Assembly (NCBI GenBank): GCA_050747865.1
Contig: JBOGJI010000245.1
Span: 1 to 47,938 of the forward strand
From: JBOGJI01 sp050747865
GTDB lineage: Bacteria > Acidobacteriota > Thermoanaerobaculia > Multivoradales > JAHEKO01
Direction: 5' to 3'
Length of the DNA: 47,938 bases
Shown here: positions 32,434 through 40,057 of the stretch, piece by piece
Numbering within the stretch: position 1 is the first letter of the stretch
Layout: every line of letters begins with the position of its first letter
Made by a program: the position numbers and the translations under genes
Notes under the pieces: generated by a model
What the model was told of the DNA's origin: nothing
The model's input: only the letters and a program-made list of their open reading frames with translations
Database searches by the model: none

Positions 32434-34059
32434 ATGCTCCAGGGAATATCGCGGGGGCGGGCCGCTGCGACCGTCCTCGCCGGCTGTGGCTTCGCCGCGA
32501 TCCTGGGGGGCACGAGCTTCAGCGGCGAGCGCTTCACCAACGATACGGCGCAGTACTTCAGCGTCGCCGACAACCTGCGCGCCGGCCGCGGGCTGGCGAC
32601 CAGCGTCATCTACTACGAGGAGCACTACGCATCGGGAACGGTGCCGGCGCCGCAGACCGTGTTCCCGCCCGGCTACCCGGTGGCTATCGCATTGGTCGCG
32701 GCTACCGGCGTGGCAACGCCTACGGCGGCGTTTCTGATCGACTTGTTCTCCTTGGGTGTCTCGATATGGCTCCTGTTCTCGATCGCGCTGGCGCGTGGCC
32801 ACGGCCCGGCGTCGGCGCTCGGTGGCGCCGCCGCCTTCGCGTGCCTGGCGCTGCCCTGGGTCTATACCCACGAGATGCTCAGCGAGCCCTTGTTCATCGC
32901 TCTGACCCTGGCCGGCACGCGATGGCTGGTCGGCCCGCAGCGGCAGCCCGCGTATGGGCCGCCTCTGCTTGCCGGTGTCGCCGCGGCGGCCGCGATCACC
33001 GTGCGCTACGTGGGTGTCTTCTTCGCGGCGGCAGTCGCCGTGGTGCTCGCCGTCGAGCTGATACGGCGCCGTTCGCGGCGGACGCTGATCCACGGTGTCG
33101 CGTTCGCGCTCCCGGTGGTGGTAGCGACGCTGACGCTGTTCTGGCGCAACGCCCGTCTGGTCGGCGATTTCCGCGGCGGCAACGCGCACGAGGTCTTGAA
33201 GCCGCTCGGCGGCGTGCTCTATACCGCCCTGAAATCGACCGCTTCGCTGCTCGGGGTCGGTCTGCGCCTCGGGCCGGTGGAGCTGGCGACGCTGATCGCC
33301 CTGGCGCTCATCGCGGCGCTCGCGTTGCGCGCCCGCGGCCAGGTTTCGTTCGCGCTCGATGCGCTGGCCGCCGCGATGCGCGATCGGGCGGCGCTGCTGA
33401 CCGCCGTCTACCCGCTGGTGTCGATCGCCGCCCTCCTCCACCTGGAGCGCACCAGCTCCATCGGGTTCTATGAGCGCATGCTGGTGCCGCTGGTCCCGTT
33501 CGCCTTCCTGTTCGCGCTCGAAGCGGCGCGCACCGTGAAGTTCGGCAGGCGGGCGCCGTGCCGGCTCGCCCGTGTCACCCTGGTGGCGGTGGCGGTGGCC
33601 TATCTCGCCGGCCAGGCCCATGTCGCACGCGCCGCCTTCGCGAGCCCTCCCCGCGCCTCGATGATCGCGAGCGCGCTCGCCGAGCCGCTCGGTGAGACCA
33701 CCGTCGGCGACTGGCTGCGCGCCCGCGCCACCGCCGAGCACCCGCTGTTCGGAAACGAGCCCCAGCTCCTGGGCGCGGTGCTCGGCCGGCCGGTGGTGGG
33801 GCTGACCGCATCCCAGTACAGCCCCCGCACCTGGACCGCCGAGGCCGCGCTCCGGCTCATCCGCGCCTACGGCGTCGAGCACGTGGTACTCTTCCCGGGC
33901 CCCCTCTCCGCCGGCCGCGCCGAAGATCGTTTGCCGGTGCTGGCCGCACTCGCAGCCGGCGTGGTGCCGTCATGGCTCACGCCGGTGCATGTATCCGGCG
34001 CGGTGCATGTGTATCGCGTCCGGACTTCCGATGTCTCCGGGTCGGACCCAGAGCCGTGA
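32434..34059 (+). CDS. Polytopic membrane glycosyltransferase-like protein (GT-C type)
   Basis: Large inner-membrane protein, 541 residues, with about 9-11 hydrophobic segments. The N-terminal periplasmic loop carries acidic residues (FTNDTAQYFSVADNL), as in GT39/ArnT-like enzymes that use polyprenyl-linked donors. A soluble C-terminal part follows from about 420. The stretch YPLVSIAALLHLERTSSIGF is mirrored by the remnant at 13960-14166. It overlaps the next gene by 4 bases (GTGA). The family is inferred from topology and the acidic loop; donor and acceptor are unknown. Confidence 0.72.
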   Translation: MLQGISRGRAAATVLAGCGFAAILGGTSFSGERFTNDTAQYFSVADNLRAGRGLATSVIYYEEHYASGTVPAPQTVFPPGYPVAIALVAATGVATPTAAFLIDLFSLGVSIWLLFSIALARGHGPASALGGAAAFACLALPWVYTHEMLSEPLFIALTLAGTRWLVGPQRQPAYGPPLLAGVAAAAAITVRYVGVFFAAAVAVVLAVELIRRRSRRTLIHGVAFALPVVVATLTLFWRNARLVGDFRGGNAHEVLKPLGGVLYTALKSTASLLGVGLRLGPVELATLIALALIAALALRARGQVSFALDALAAAMRDRAALLTAVYPLVSIAALLHLERTSSIGFYERMLVPLVPFAFLFALEAARTVKFGRRAPCRLARVTLVAVAVAYLAGQAHVARAAFASPPRASMIASALAEPLGETTVGDWLRARATAEHPLFGNEPQLLGAVLGRPVVGLTASQYSPRTWTAEAALRLIRAYGVEHVVLFPGPLSAGRAEDRLPVLAALAAGVVPSWLTPVHVSGAVHVYRVRTSDVSGSDPEP

Positions 34060-35669
34060 AGACGCACATCTTTACCGTCAACGTCGAGGAGTACTTCCAC
34101 GTCGCGGTGCTGAGCGGCGTCGTCTTGGAGAAGCACTGGGACCGGCTCGAGCCGCGCATGGAGGCCAACCTCGAGTTCATCCTCGACCTCCTGCGCCGCC
34201 GTCAGGCCACCGCGACTTTCTTCGTCTACGGGCGCATCGCCGAGCTGGACCCGGATCTGGTGCGACGCATCGTCGCCGAGGGCCACGAGGTGGCGAGCCG
34301 CGGTTACCAGCCCCAGCACCTGGACGAGGTTTCGCGCCAACAACTCCTCGCCGAGATCGATCGCGCCAAGGAGGTCCTGGAAGCGGCCGGAGCCAACGAG
34401 ATCCTGGGCTTCCGGGCGCCCGACTGGCTCGGCGAGCGGCACCTGTGGCTCCTCGACGAGCTGGCGGCGCGCGGCTACGCGTACGACGCCAGCCTCAACC
34501 CCGCCGGGTGGCAGCGCGCGGGCCGGACGGATCTGCATACCATTCATCGCCACCGCGGCGGTCCGCTGTGGGAGCTGCCGATCGCCACCGTCGGCGCCGC
34601 CGGGCTACGGTTGGCGATCTCCGGCGGCAACTACATCCGCCAGTTTCCGCACAAGCTGCTCAAGCGGGTGGTGGCGTGGAAGTCACGGGGCGAGAGCGAG
34701 CCGTTGGTCTTCTACCTGCACACCTGGGAGGTGGACCCCGACGAGCCCGAGCTCCGGGGGGTGCCGCTGCTGCGGCGCATCCGCCACTACCGCCGCCTGG
34801 GCAAGCCGCGTTGGGTGTTCGCCGACTACCTGAGTCGGTACCGTTTCGTCGGGGCCGCCGACTATCTGGGCCTGCCGCATCCTGGGAGAGAGCCCGCCGT
34901 GCGGCCAGAGTCCCTCGGCGTCGTGCCGGCGGCCGGTGCCGCCGCCGGGGTCCCGGTGACGCTGGTCGTGCCCCTGTACAACGAGCGCAAGACGCTGCGC
35001 TACCTGCAACGTACCCTGCTCGAGCTTCGCCGCCGACTCGGCGGCCGTTACCGCGTACGCTTCCTGCTCGTCGACGACGGCAGCGGCGACGACACTCCGG
35101 TCGAGCTCGAACGCTACTTCGGCGACCTCGACGACTGCCGGATCGTTCGCCACGACCACAATCGGGGCGTGGCGGCGGCGATCTTCACCGGTATCCGCGA
35201 GGCCGACACGGAGTGGGTCTGTTCCATCGACTGCGATTGCTCATATGATCCATCGGTACTCGAGGAGATGCTGCCGATGCTGGAGCACGCCGACATGGCG
35301 ACGGCGTCGCCGTACCACCCCCAGGGCAGGGTCTACAACGTGCCCGGGTGGCGGCTGTTCCTGTCCAAGACCCTGTCGCGCCTGTACAGCGCGGTGCTCG
35401 GCCAGCGCCTGTACACCTACACGAGTTGTTGCCGGGTCTACCGGCGTGGCGCCATGCTCGCGCATCAGCCCGCACACGGCGGCTTCCTGGGCATCGCCGA
35501 GATGCTGCTCTCCCTGCACCGCACCGGCGGCCGCATCGTCGAGCATCCGGCGGTGCTCGAGTCGCGGCTCCTGGGCGAGTCGAAGATGAAGGTCGGACGC
35601 ACCATCGTCGGGCATCTCGGCCTGTTGCGCGAGGCGGCGGTGCGGAGGGTGCGAGGCGCGGCGTCATGA
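34056..35669 (+). CDS. Fusion: polysaccharide-deacetylase-like (DUF3473 type) plus family 2 glycosyltransferase
   Basis: Two-domain protein of 537 residues from GTG 34056. Residues 1-285 resemble the deacetylases of exopolysaccharide loci: TVNVEEYFHVAVL, ATFFVYGRIAELDPDLVRRI, GFRAPDWLG, FYLHTWEVDPDEPEL. Expected catalytic and metal residues are changed: VDVED has become VNVEE, and the ASHGYxH zinc motif has become ASRGYQPQ. Residues about 305-537 form a dolichol-phosphate-mannose-synthase-like GT2: VPVTLVVPLYNERKTLRYLQ, LLVDDGSGDDT, CSIDCDCSYDPSVLEEMLPM. The first half may therefore be a binding or scaffold domain. The stop overlaps an ATG that begins a deacetylase-start remnant. Confidence 0.82.
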   Translation: MKTHIFTVNVEEYFHVAVLSGVVLEKHWDRLEPRMEANLEFILDLLRRRQATATFFVYGRIAELDPDLVRRIVAEGHEVASRGYQPQHLDEVSRQQLLAEIDRAKEVLEAAGANEILGFRAPDWLGERHLWLLDELAARGYAYDASLNPAGWQRAGRTDLHTIHRHRGGPLWELPIATVGAAGLRLAISGGNYIRQFPHKLLKRVVAWKSRGESEPLVFYLHTWEVDPDEPELRGVPLLRRIRHYRRLGKPRWVFADYLSRYRFVGAADYLGLPHPGREPAVRPESLGVVPAAGAAAGVPVTLVVPLYNERKTLRYLQRTLLELRRRLGGRYRVRFLLVDDGSGDDTPVELERYFGDLDDCRIVRHDHNRGVAAAIFTGIREADTEWVCSIDCDCSYDPSVLEEMLPMLEHADMATASPYHPQGRVYNVPGWRLFLSKTLSRLYSAVLGQRLYTYTSCCRVYRRGAMLAHQPAHGGFLGIAEMLLSLHRTGGRIVEHPAVLESRLLGESKMKVGRTIVGHLGLLREAAVRRVRGAAS

Positions 35670-35693
35670 CCGTCGCCTCGATCTAGCTCGACC
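35666..35693 (+). pseudogene. Scar: first 28 bases of a deacetylase gene
   Basis: Matches the first 28 bases of the deacetylase gene at 39035 with three mismatches. It reads MTVASI-stop-LDL against MSVASISLDL and overlaps the fusion gene stop as ATGA. Two in-frame stops follow. It marks where the operon was opened by the 3.3-kb block now between 35694 and 39034. Confidence 0.7.
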
Positions 35694-35790
35694 TGTAGGG
35701 TGTCAAGAAGGACCTATACGCACGCACTCCGGAGGGGTTTCCGCCGGATCGGGAGATCGGCCGGCATGCTACAGTGCGCCGCAAATCGGA

Positions 35791-38313
35791 ATGCCTCGAT
35801 CGAGAAACGACGTGCGGTCGAAGGAGTGGGTCTGGCTGACGGTGATTCTGGTCACCGGGCTGGCCTTGCGACTCTATCGATTGGGTGCGCTGGGCCTCGC
35901 CGGCGACGAGGACTACCTCGCTCTCACCGTCCGCAGCATCCTCGTCAATGGGATACCCGACCTGCCCTCCGGGGTCTTCTATCCCCGGGCACTGCCGTTG
36001 AGCTACCTGACCGCCGGGTTGGTCGCGCTCTTCGGAACGAGCGAGGCGGTGCTGCGGCTTCCGAGCGTCCTCTTCTCCATGCTGTCGATCGCGGGCGTCT
36101 ATCTGCTGGGACGGCGATGGATCTCCCCGCGCGTCGCGCTTTTGGCGGCGCTGTTCATGGCCGTGTCGAATTGGGAGGTCGAGGTGGGCCGCTTTGCGCG
36201 GATGTACGAGATGTTGTCGGCGTCGTGCCTGCTGAGCCTCGTGTTCCTCGCGCGCGCGATCGAACGGCGGTCTCGAGGGGCCGCCGTGGCCGCCGCGGGA
36301 TGCGGTCTGCTTGCCGCGTTCACGCACCAGATCGCCTTCGCGCTAGTGCTCATGTATGCTTGTTTCCTCCTCTATCCGAAGCCCGATCGCTGGCGAGTCC
36401 ACTTGCTCGTGTGCTTGATCGCCGTCGTCGCGTTGGGCGGCATTGTGAACCTGCACGTCGAGGATAGTCAGTATGGCAAGTTGGGGGCGGGAGCGGGGGC
36501 GGAACCTGTCAGCCAAGAGGCGCCGGAGCCTTCGGACCGGGAGGACCCACCGAACGTGAGCACGGTCGAGGTGTTCTCCAGCCGCTTTCTGTTACCGTTC
36601 CTCACTCTCCGGGGCACCCACCACGGTGCCTTCCTGGCCGCGACGGCGCTCGGCGGCTCGATGCTGCTGGCGCTGGCTCTGGCGCTCGCCATGCGCGCGC
36701 GAGACGGGCTGTTCGCCCTCGCCTCCGCGCTGCTCGTCCTCACGCTGTATCTCCAGCAGCTCTTGGCGGCGGCAATGGTGCTCATGGCATACCTCCTGGT
36801 CGATCGTGTCCGGAAGCCGATCGCTGTGCGGCGTCGATCCCTGTTGCTCGGTCTCATCGTCCTGGCCGCGTCCATGTGCTGGGTCCTCTACTGGCTGTTC
36901 GCTGGCCCGGCGGCGGCAACGCTTGCGGGGGGCGATCTCCTGCTGGGGGCAAAGCAACTCTTGAAGCCGTTGATCGGATACCCCAAGAGCTTCCTGAGGT
37001 TCTATCTCGAGCGCTACCCGGTGATGAGCGCTCTGGCGGGCGTCGGGTGTCTGGTGGCAGGCATCCGCTTCTGGCGCACCCGCAGGGTCGAAGCGCTGGG
37101 CGTCGTCGTGTTGCTGTTCGCCGTCCCGGCGGTCGCGCTGGGGTTCCACCCTACGGCCCTGAGGGAGTTCGGGGATCGGCTCATCTTCTTCGTCGACCCG
37201 TATTTCGCGCTCCTGGTCGCCTTCGGCGCCACGTGGATCGCCGCGCGGCTCGCGGATGCTCTACCGGTCGGCAGGCGTCCGGGGGTCTCGCTCGTGGGTC
37301 TCTACGCGCTAGGGATCCTGCTCTTCGGCGGCTTGCCCAACGCTCGCGCCTCGCTCGCCGTGGTCACCGCCGAGTACGGTGTTGGCAAGAGCGGCTTCCA
37401 TCCGGATGTCGCCGGCCCGGCACAGTTCGTAAGGGTGCACTACCGGCCCTCCGACATCGTGATTCCCATGGATATCCTCCCGCACTACGCCTACTTCCCC
37501 GTCGCCCACTACCAGCTCTACCAGCTCGACAAGCCCGAAGCGGGGTGGATCGGCGTCCCCCTCCTGGCGAGCGCGGAGGACCTGGCCGGTGCCCTGGCGC
37601 GCCATCGTGGCGCCAGGGTCTGGATCGTCCTCGACGCAGTGCAGCTCAGGCGGCGCGAGCACGATCCGCGGATGAAAGCCATCCTACGCCTGATCGCAAG
37701 TCGCGCCGGCAAGCCTCGGTATCGTGGGCGCGACGGGCTGTCGGACGTCTACCTGGTGGAACCCCGGGCAGCCGGCGGCGGGCAACTACGGAGCCACGGT
37801 GCCGTCAGACGAGAGGGTGAAGGCCAGGCTCTGCTTCGGACCTCCGTGGACGTCCACCTCGACGATCCGGACCAGGCGAACGCCGTTGGCGAAGAGCTCG
37901 GTCGTCACCTGGCCGTGGGGATTGTCGGCGGAACAGGCGTTGCGGTCGGCCAGATAGACGCGCTGCTCCCTGCCCACGGGCACGTCGTCGAGCGTGGCGG
38001 TCCACAGCTCCTCGCCCTGCGCCTCCAACCTGGCGTCGCGGAACTCCCGCCAGCTCGGGTGGAGGTGGGGGGCACCGGCCAAGGACCAACAGTCGGGGAA
38101 CGCTTCGCGGACTTCCGGGTCGGCGGCAGTGCTGGCGTGATACTCGAAGGTCACGCTGCCCAACTCCGTCGGCGGCGGCTCCGTCGGGCTCCTCCGGTCG
38201 CTGTCGCACGCCAGCGACGACGCGAGGACAAGAAGGGAAATGACGCCGACGCACAGTCTCGTAGTCATGAGGGCGCGAAGTATAGCAGCTACGGCATTGT
38301 CGAGTGGAGTTGA
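35791..38313 (+). CDS. ArnT-like (GT39/GT83-type) membrane glycosyltransferase with antisense read-through tail
   Basis: Polytopic transferase expected to use polyprenyl-linked sugars. The N-terminus has WLTVILVTGLALRLYRLGAL, then the acidic motif GLAGDEDYLAL and YPRALPLSYL typical of the family, plus about 11-12 membrane segments to residue 530. A soluble domain (HYRPSDIVIPMDILPHYAYF) ends near LSDVYLVEPRAAGG (about 37770). The frame then stays open for about 180 residues that lie antisense to the lipoprotein gene 37786-38268 and look like non-coding shadow. The real protein may be about 660 residues with a lost stop, or the long form may be made. The ATG start has no strong ribosome site. 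Confidence 0.75.
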   Translation: MPRSRNDVRSKEWVWLTVILVTGLALRLYRLGALGLAGDEDYLALTVRSILVNGIPDLPSGVFYPRALPLSYLTAGLVALFGTSEAVLRLPSVLFSMLSIAGVYLLGRRWISPRVALLAALFMAVSNWEVEVGRFARMYEMLSASCLLSLVFLARAIERRSRGAAVAAAGCGLLAAFTHQIAFALVLMYACFLLYPKPDRWRVHLLVCLIAVVALGGIVNLHVEDSQYGKLGAGAGAEPVSQEAPEPSDREDPPNVSTVEVFSSRFLLPFLTLRGTHHGAFLAATALGGSMLLALALALAMRARDGLFALASALLVLTLYLQQLLAAAMVLMAYLLVDRVRKPIAVRRRSLLLGLIVLAASMCWVLYWLFAGPAAATLAGGDLLLGAKQLLKPLIGYPKSFLRFYLERYPVMSALAGVGCLVAGIRFWRTRRVEALGVVVLLFAVPAVALGFHPTALREFGDRLIFFVDPYFALLVAFGATWIAARLADALPVGRRPGVSLVGLYALGILLFGGLPNARASLAVVTAEYGVGKSGFHPDVAGPAQFVRVHYRPSDIVIPMDILPHYAYFPVAHYQLYQLDKPEAGWIGVPLLASAEDLAGALARHRGARVWIVLDAVQLRRREHDPRMKAILRLIASRAGKPRYRGRDGLSDVYLVEPRAAGGGQLRSHGAVRREGEGQALLRTSVDVHLDDPDQANAVGEELGRHLAVGIVGGTGVAVGQIDALLPAHGHVVERGGPQLLALRLQPGVAELPPARVEVGGTGQGPTVGERFADFRVGGSAGVILEGHAAQLRRRRLRRAPPVAVARQRRREDKKGNDADAQSRSHEGAKYSSYGIVEWS
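37786..38268 (-). CDS. Putative lipoprotein of unknown function
   Basis: 160 residues with a clear lipoprotein signal (MTTRLCVGVISLLVLASSLA then Cys21). The mature protein has one short beta-rich domain: GSVTFEYHASTAADPEVREA, CWSLAGAPHLHPSWREF, VPVGREQRVYLADRNACSAD, ending in VDVHGGPKQSLAFTLSSDG. Two cysteines could pair. I do not recognise the family; it recalls small carbohydrate-binding beta-sandwich domains, but that is only an impression. An extended -10 (TGCTATACT) lies 10 bases upstream. Fully antisense to the tail of the membrane GT frame. Confidence 0.72.
   Translation of the reverse strand: MTTRLCVGVISLLVLASSLACDSDRRSPTEPPPTELGSVTFEYHASTAADPEVREAFPDCWSLAGAPHLHPSWREFRDARLEAQGEELWTATLDDVPVGREQRVYLADRNACSADNPHGQVTTELFANGVRLVRIVEVDVHGGPKQSLAFTLSSDGTVAP
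38279..38287 (-). promoter_or_regulatory. Extended -10 promoter of the lipoprotein gene
   Basis: Minus-strand TGCTATACT; the -10 ends 10 bases before the ATG at 38268. No matching -35 at 17 bases and no Shine-Dalgarno sequence. The same nonamer occurs before the RRM gene (44226-44234). Confidence 0.5.
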
Positions 38314-38346
38314 CGCTCGGGGCCCACTCGGCTGGCAGCCGTGAGC

Positions 38347-38949
38347 TCAGCGCCAGACGGCGGCGAGGTCGAGAACAAACCCCGGTAGCTCCGGATCGCC
38401 GGCGATCCGCGAGGGTTGCTCGAGAACCTCAACGGCGGCTCCTGGCCGGTACACGTATACGCCGCGGCTTCGGGGATCCAGCAACCACCCGAGTCGCACG
38501 CCGTTGGCGCGCCATTCCTCCATCTTCTCCTGCGCCCGCTCGAGCTCGTCCGAGGGAGATAGAAGCTCGATGACGAAGTCCGGCGCCAGCGGCGCGAACT
38601 TCTCCTGCTCCTCGGCTGCGAGCGCGTCGAACCTGCTGCGCAGAATCCACGCCGCATCCGGTGAGCGCATGGCGCCGTTCGGGAGCCGGAAGCCGGCGGA
38701 GGAATCGGACGCGACTCCCGTACCGTCCACCTCGGCCCAGACGGCGAGCGCTTTGGTGATCAAAGCGTTGCGCATGCTGGTCTTCAATCCCGCCGGGCTC
38801 ATCACAATGAGGTCTCCCTCCGCGGTCCGTTCGATCCTGAGCTCCTTGTTCCGGGCGCAGAGCTCAAATAGCTCGTCCGCGGACAAACGCAGGGCGTTCC
38901 CGAGCTCGAGCTTGAAGGGCACAGGGCTGGACACGGCAAGTTGCGTCAT
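38347..38949 (-). CDS. Uma2-family (DUF820) putative endonuclease
   Basis: PD-(D/E)XK-fold protein of 200 residues. Uma2 proteins are widespread, and their role is uncertain. Visible motifs: RLSADELFELCARNKELRIE, SPDAAWILRSRFDAL, DFVIELLSPSDELERAQEKM (the D-ELLS-K pattern of the active site) and GWLLDPRSRGVYVYRP. ATG 38949 is chosen because TATAAT sits 6 bases upstream, which would make the message leaderless; longer N-termini would cross that box. It is divergent from the deacetylase gene and part of the inserted block. Confidence 0.85.
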   Translation of the reverse strand: MTQLAVSSPVPFKLELGNALRLSADELFELCARNKELRIERTAEGDLIVMSPAGLKTSMRNALITKALAVWAEVDGTGVASDSSAGFRLPNGAMRSPDAAWILRSRFDALAAEEQEKFAPLAPDFVIELLSPSDELERAQEKMEEWRANGVRLGWLLDPRSRGVYVYRPGAAVEVLEQPSRIAGDPELPGFVLDLAAVWR

Positions 38950-38955
38950 GGGGCA

Positions 38956-38961
38956 ATTATA
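38956..38961 (-). promoter_or_regulatory. Perfect -10 box (TATAAT) of the Uma2 gene
   Basis: Minus-strand TATAAT with 6 bases to the ATG. No good -35 at 16-18 bases upstream and no Shine-Dalgarno sequence. Confidence 0.55.
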
Positions 38962-39034
38962 GCCTGCACCGGGTGCCCGGAGCGGCTTCCCATTCAGGTA
39001 GTCCGGCAGGTCGTGGTATCTTGGCCAAAATGCC

Positions 39035-40057
39035 ATGAGCGTCGCGTCGATCTCGCTCGACCTGGACAACCTGTGGTCCTACATAAAGATTCACGGCGAC
39101 GACGGGTGGCGGAGCTTTCCGAGCTACCTCGACCGCTTGGCTGAGATCGTGATCGAGCGCCTGCGCTGGCACGACTTGCGGATCACCATCTTCGTCGTCG
39201 GCCAGGACGCGGCGCTGGCGAAGAACCGCGAGGCGCTCGCCGCGTTCGCCGCCGAGGGGCACGAGATCGGCAATCACAGCTTCTCGCACGAGCCCTGGTT
39301 CCATCGCTTCTCCTACGACGAGGCGGAGCGCGAGATCGCCCGGGCGGAGGAGCACATCGAGGCCGCCACCGGACACCGGCCGCGCGGCTACCGGGCGCCG
39401 GGGTTTTCGCTCTCCGCCGATGCCCTGCACATCCTCGCCCGCCGCGGCTATCTCTACGACTGTTCGACGTTCCCCACGTTCATCGGCCCGCTGGCGCGGG
39501 CCTACTACTTCCGGCGCAGCCGCCGCCTTTCGGAGGAGGAGCGCGCCGAGCGCGGGCGGCTCTACGGCACCGTCGGTGAGGGGCTGCGACCACTGAGGCC
39601 CTACGCCTGGGATCTCTCGGACGGGGAGCTGCTGGAGATCCCGGTCACCACCATGCCGGTGCTGCGCCTGCCGTTCCACATGAGCTATCTCATCTACCTG
39701 GCGGGATTCTCGCGGTCGGCGTTTCGCGCCTACCTGCGCGCGGCCCTGGCGATGTGCCGGTGGCGGCGGGTGGAGCCGTCCTTCCTCCTGCACCCGCTCG
39801 ACTTCCTCGGCGGCGACGCGGTGACCGAGCTGGCGTTCTTCCCCGGTATGAGCACGTCGACGGCCGCCAAGCTGGACCTCTTCGACGAAGCGATGGAGGC
39901 GATCCTCGCCTCGTTCGAGCCGCTGACCTTGCGCCAGCACGCGGAGCGGGCGCGCCGGGCCGAGCCGTTGCCCAGGCGGCGTTATGACACGGATTCGCGG
40001 AACCCCACGGAGGGGACCGATGCGGATGTACAGGGAGAGATGAGAGCAGACATATGA
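39035..40057 (+). CDS. Polysaccharide deacetylase (NodB/CE4-like)
   Basis: Metal-dependent deacetylase of 340 residues, likely acting on an N-acetyl sugar of the polymer or its precursor. Motifs: SLDLDNLWSY (Asp at the position of the catalytic aspartate), ITIFVVGQDA, the zinc ligands in EIGNHSFSHEPWFH, GYRAPGFSLSADALHILARR and LLHPLDFLGGD. Unlike the fusion at 34056, the HxxxH ligands are kept, so this copy should be active. No signal peptide. The ATG stop/start overlap with the aminotransferase (40054) and the scar at 35666 suggest it once followed the fusion gene directly. Confidence 0.87.
   Translation: MSVASISLDLDNLWSYIKIHGDDGWRSFPSYLDRLAEIVIERLRWHDLRITIFVVGQDAALAKNREALAAFAAEGHEIGNHSFSHEPWFHRFSYDEAEREIARAEEHIEAATGHRPRGYRAPGFSLSADALHILARRGYLYDCSTFPTFIGPLARAYYFRRSRRLSEEERAERGRLYGTVGEGLRPLRPYAWDLSDGELLEIPVTTMPVLRLPFHMSYLIYLAGFSRSAFRAYLRAALAMCRWRRVEPSFLLHPLDFLGGDAVTELAFFPGMSTSTAAKLDLFDEAMEAILASFEPLTLRQHAERARRAEPLPRRRYDTDSRNPTEGTDADVQGEMRADI

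Noticed and set aside
30889..33882. Very long open frame on the minus strand opposite the chain-length and membrane GT genes
   Set aside because: Composition is Arg/Gln/Glu-rich shadow of GC-rich coding strands; the plus-strand proteins have clear domains and membrane segments.
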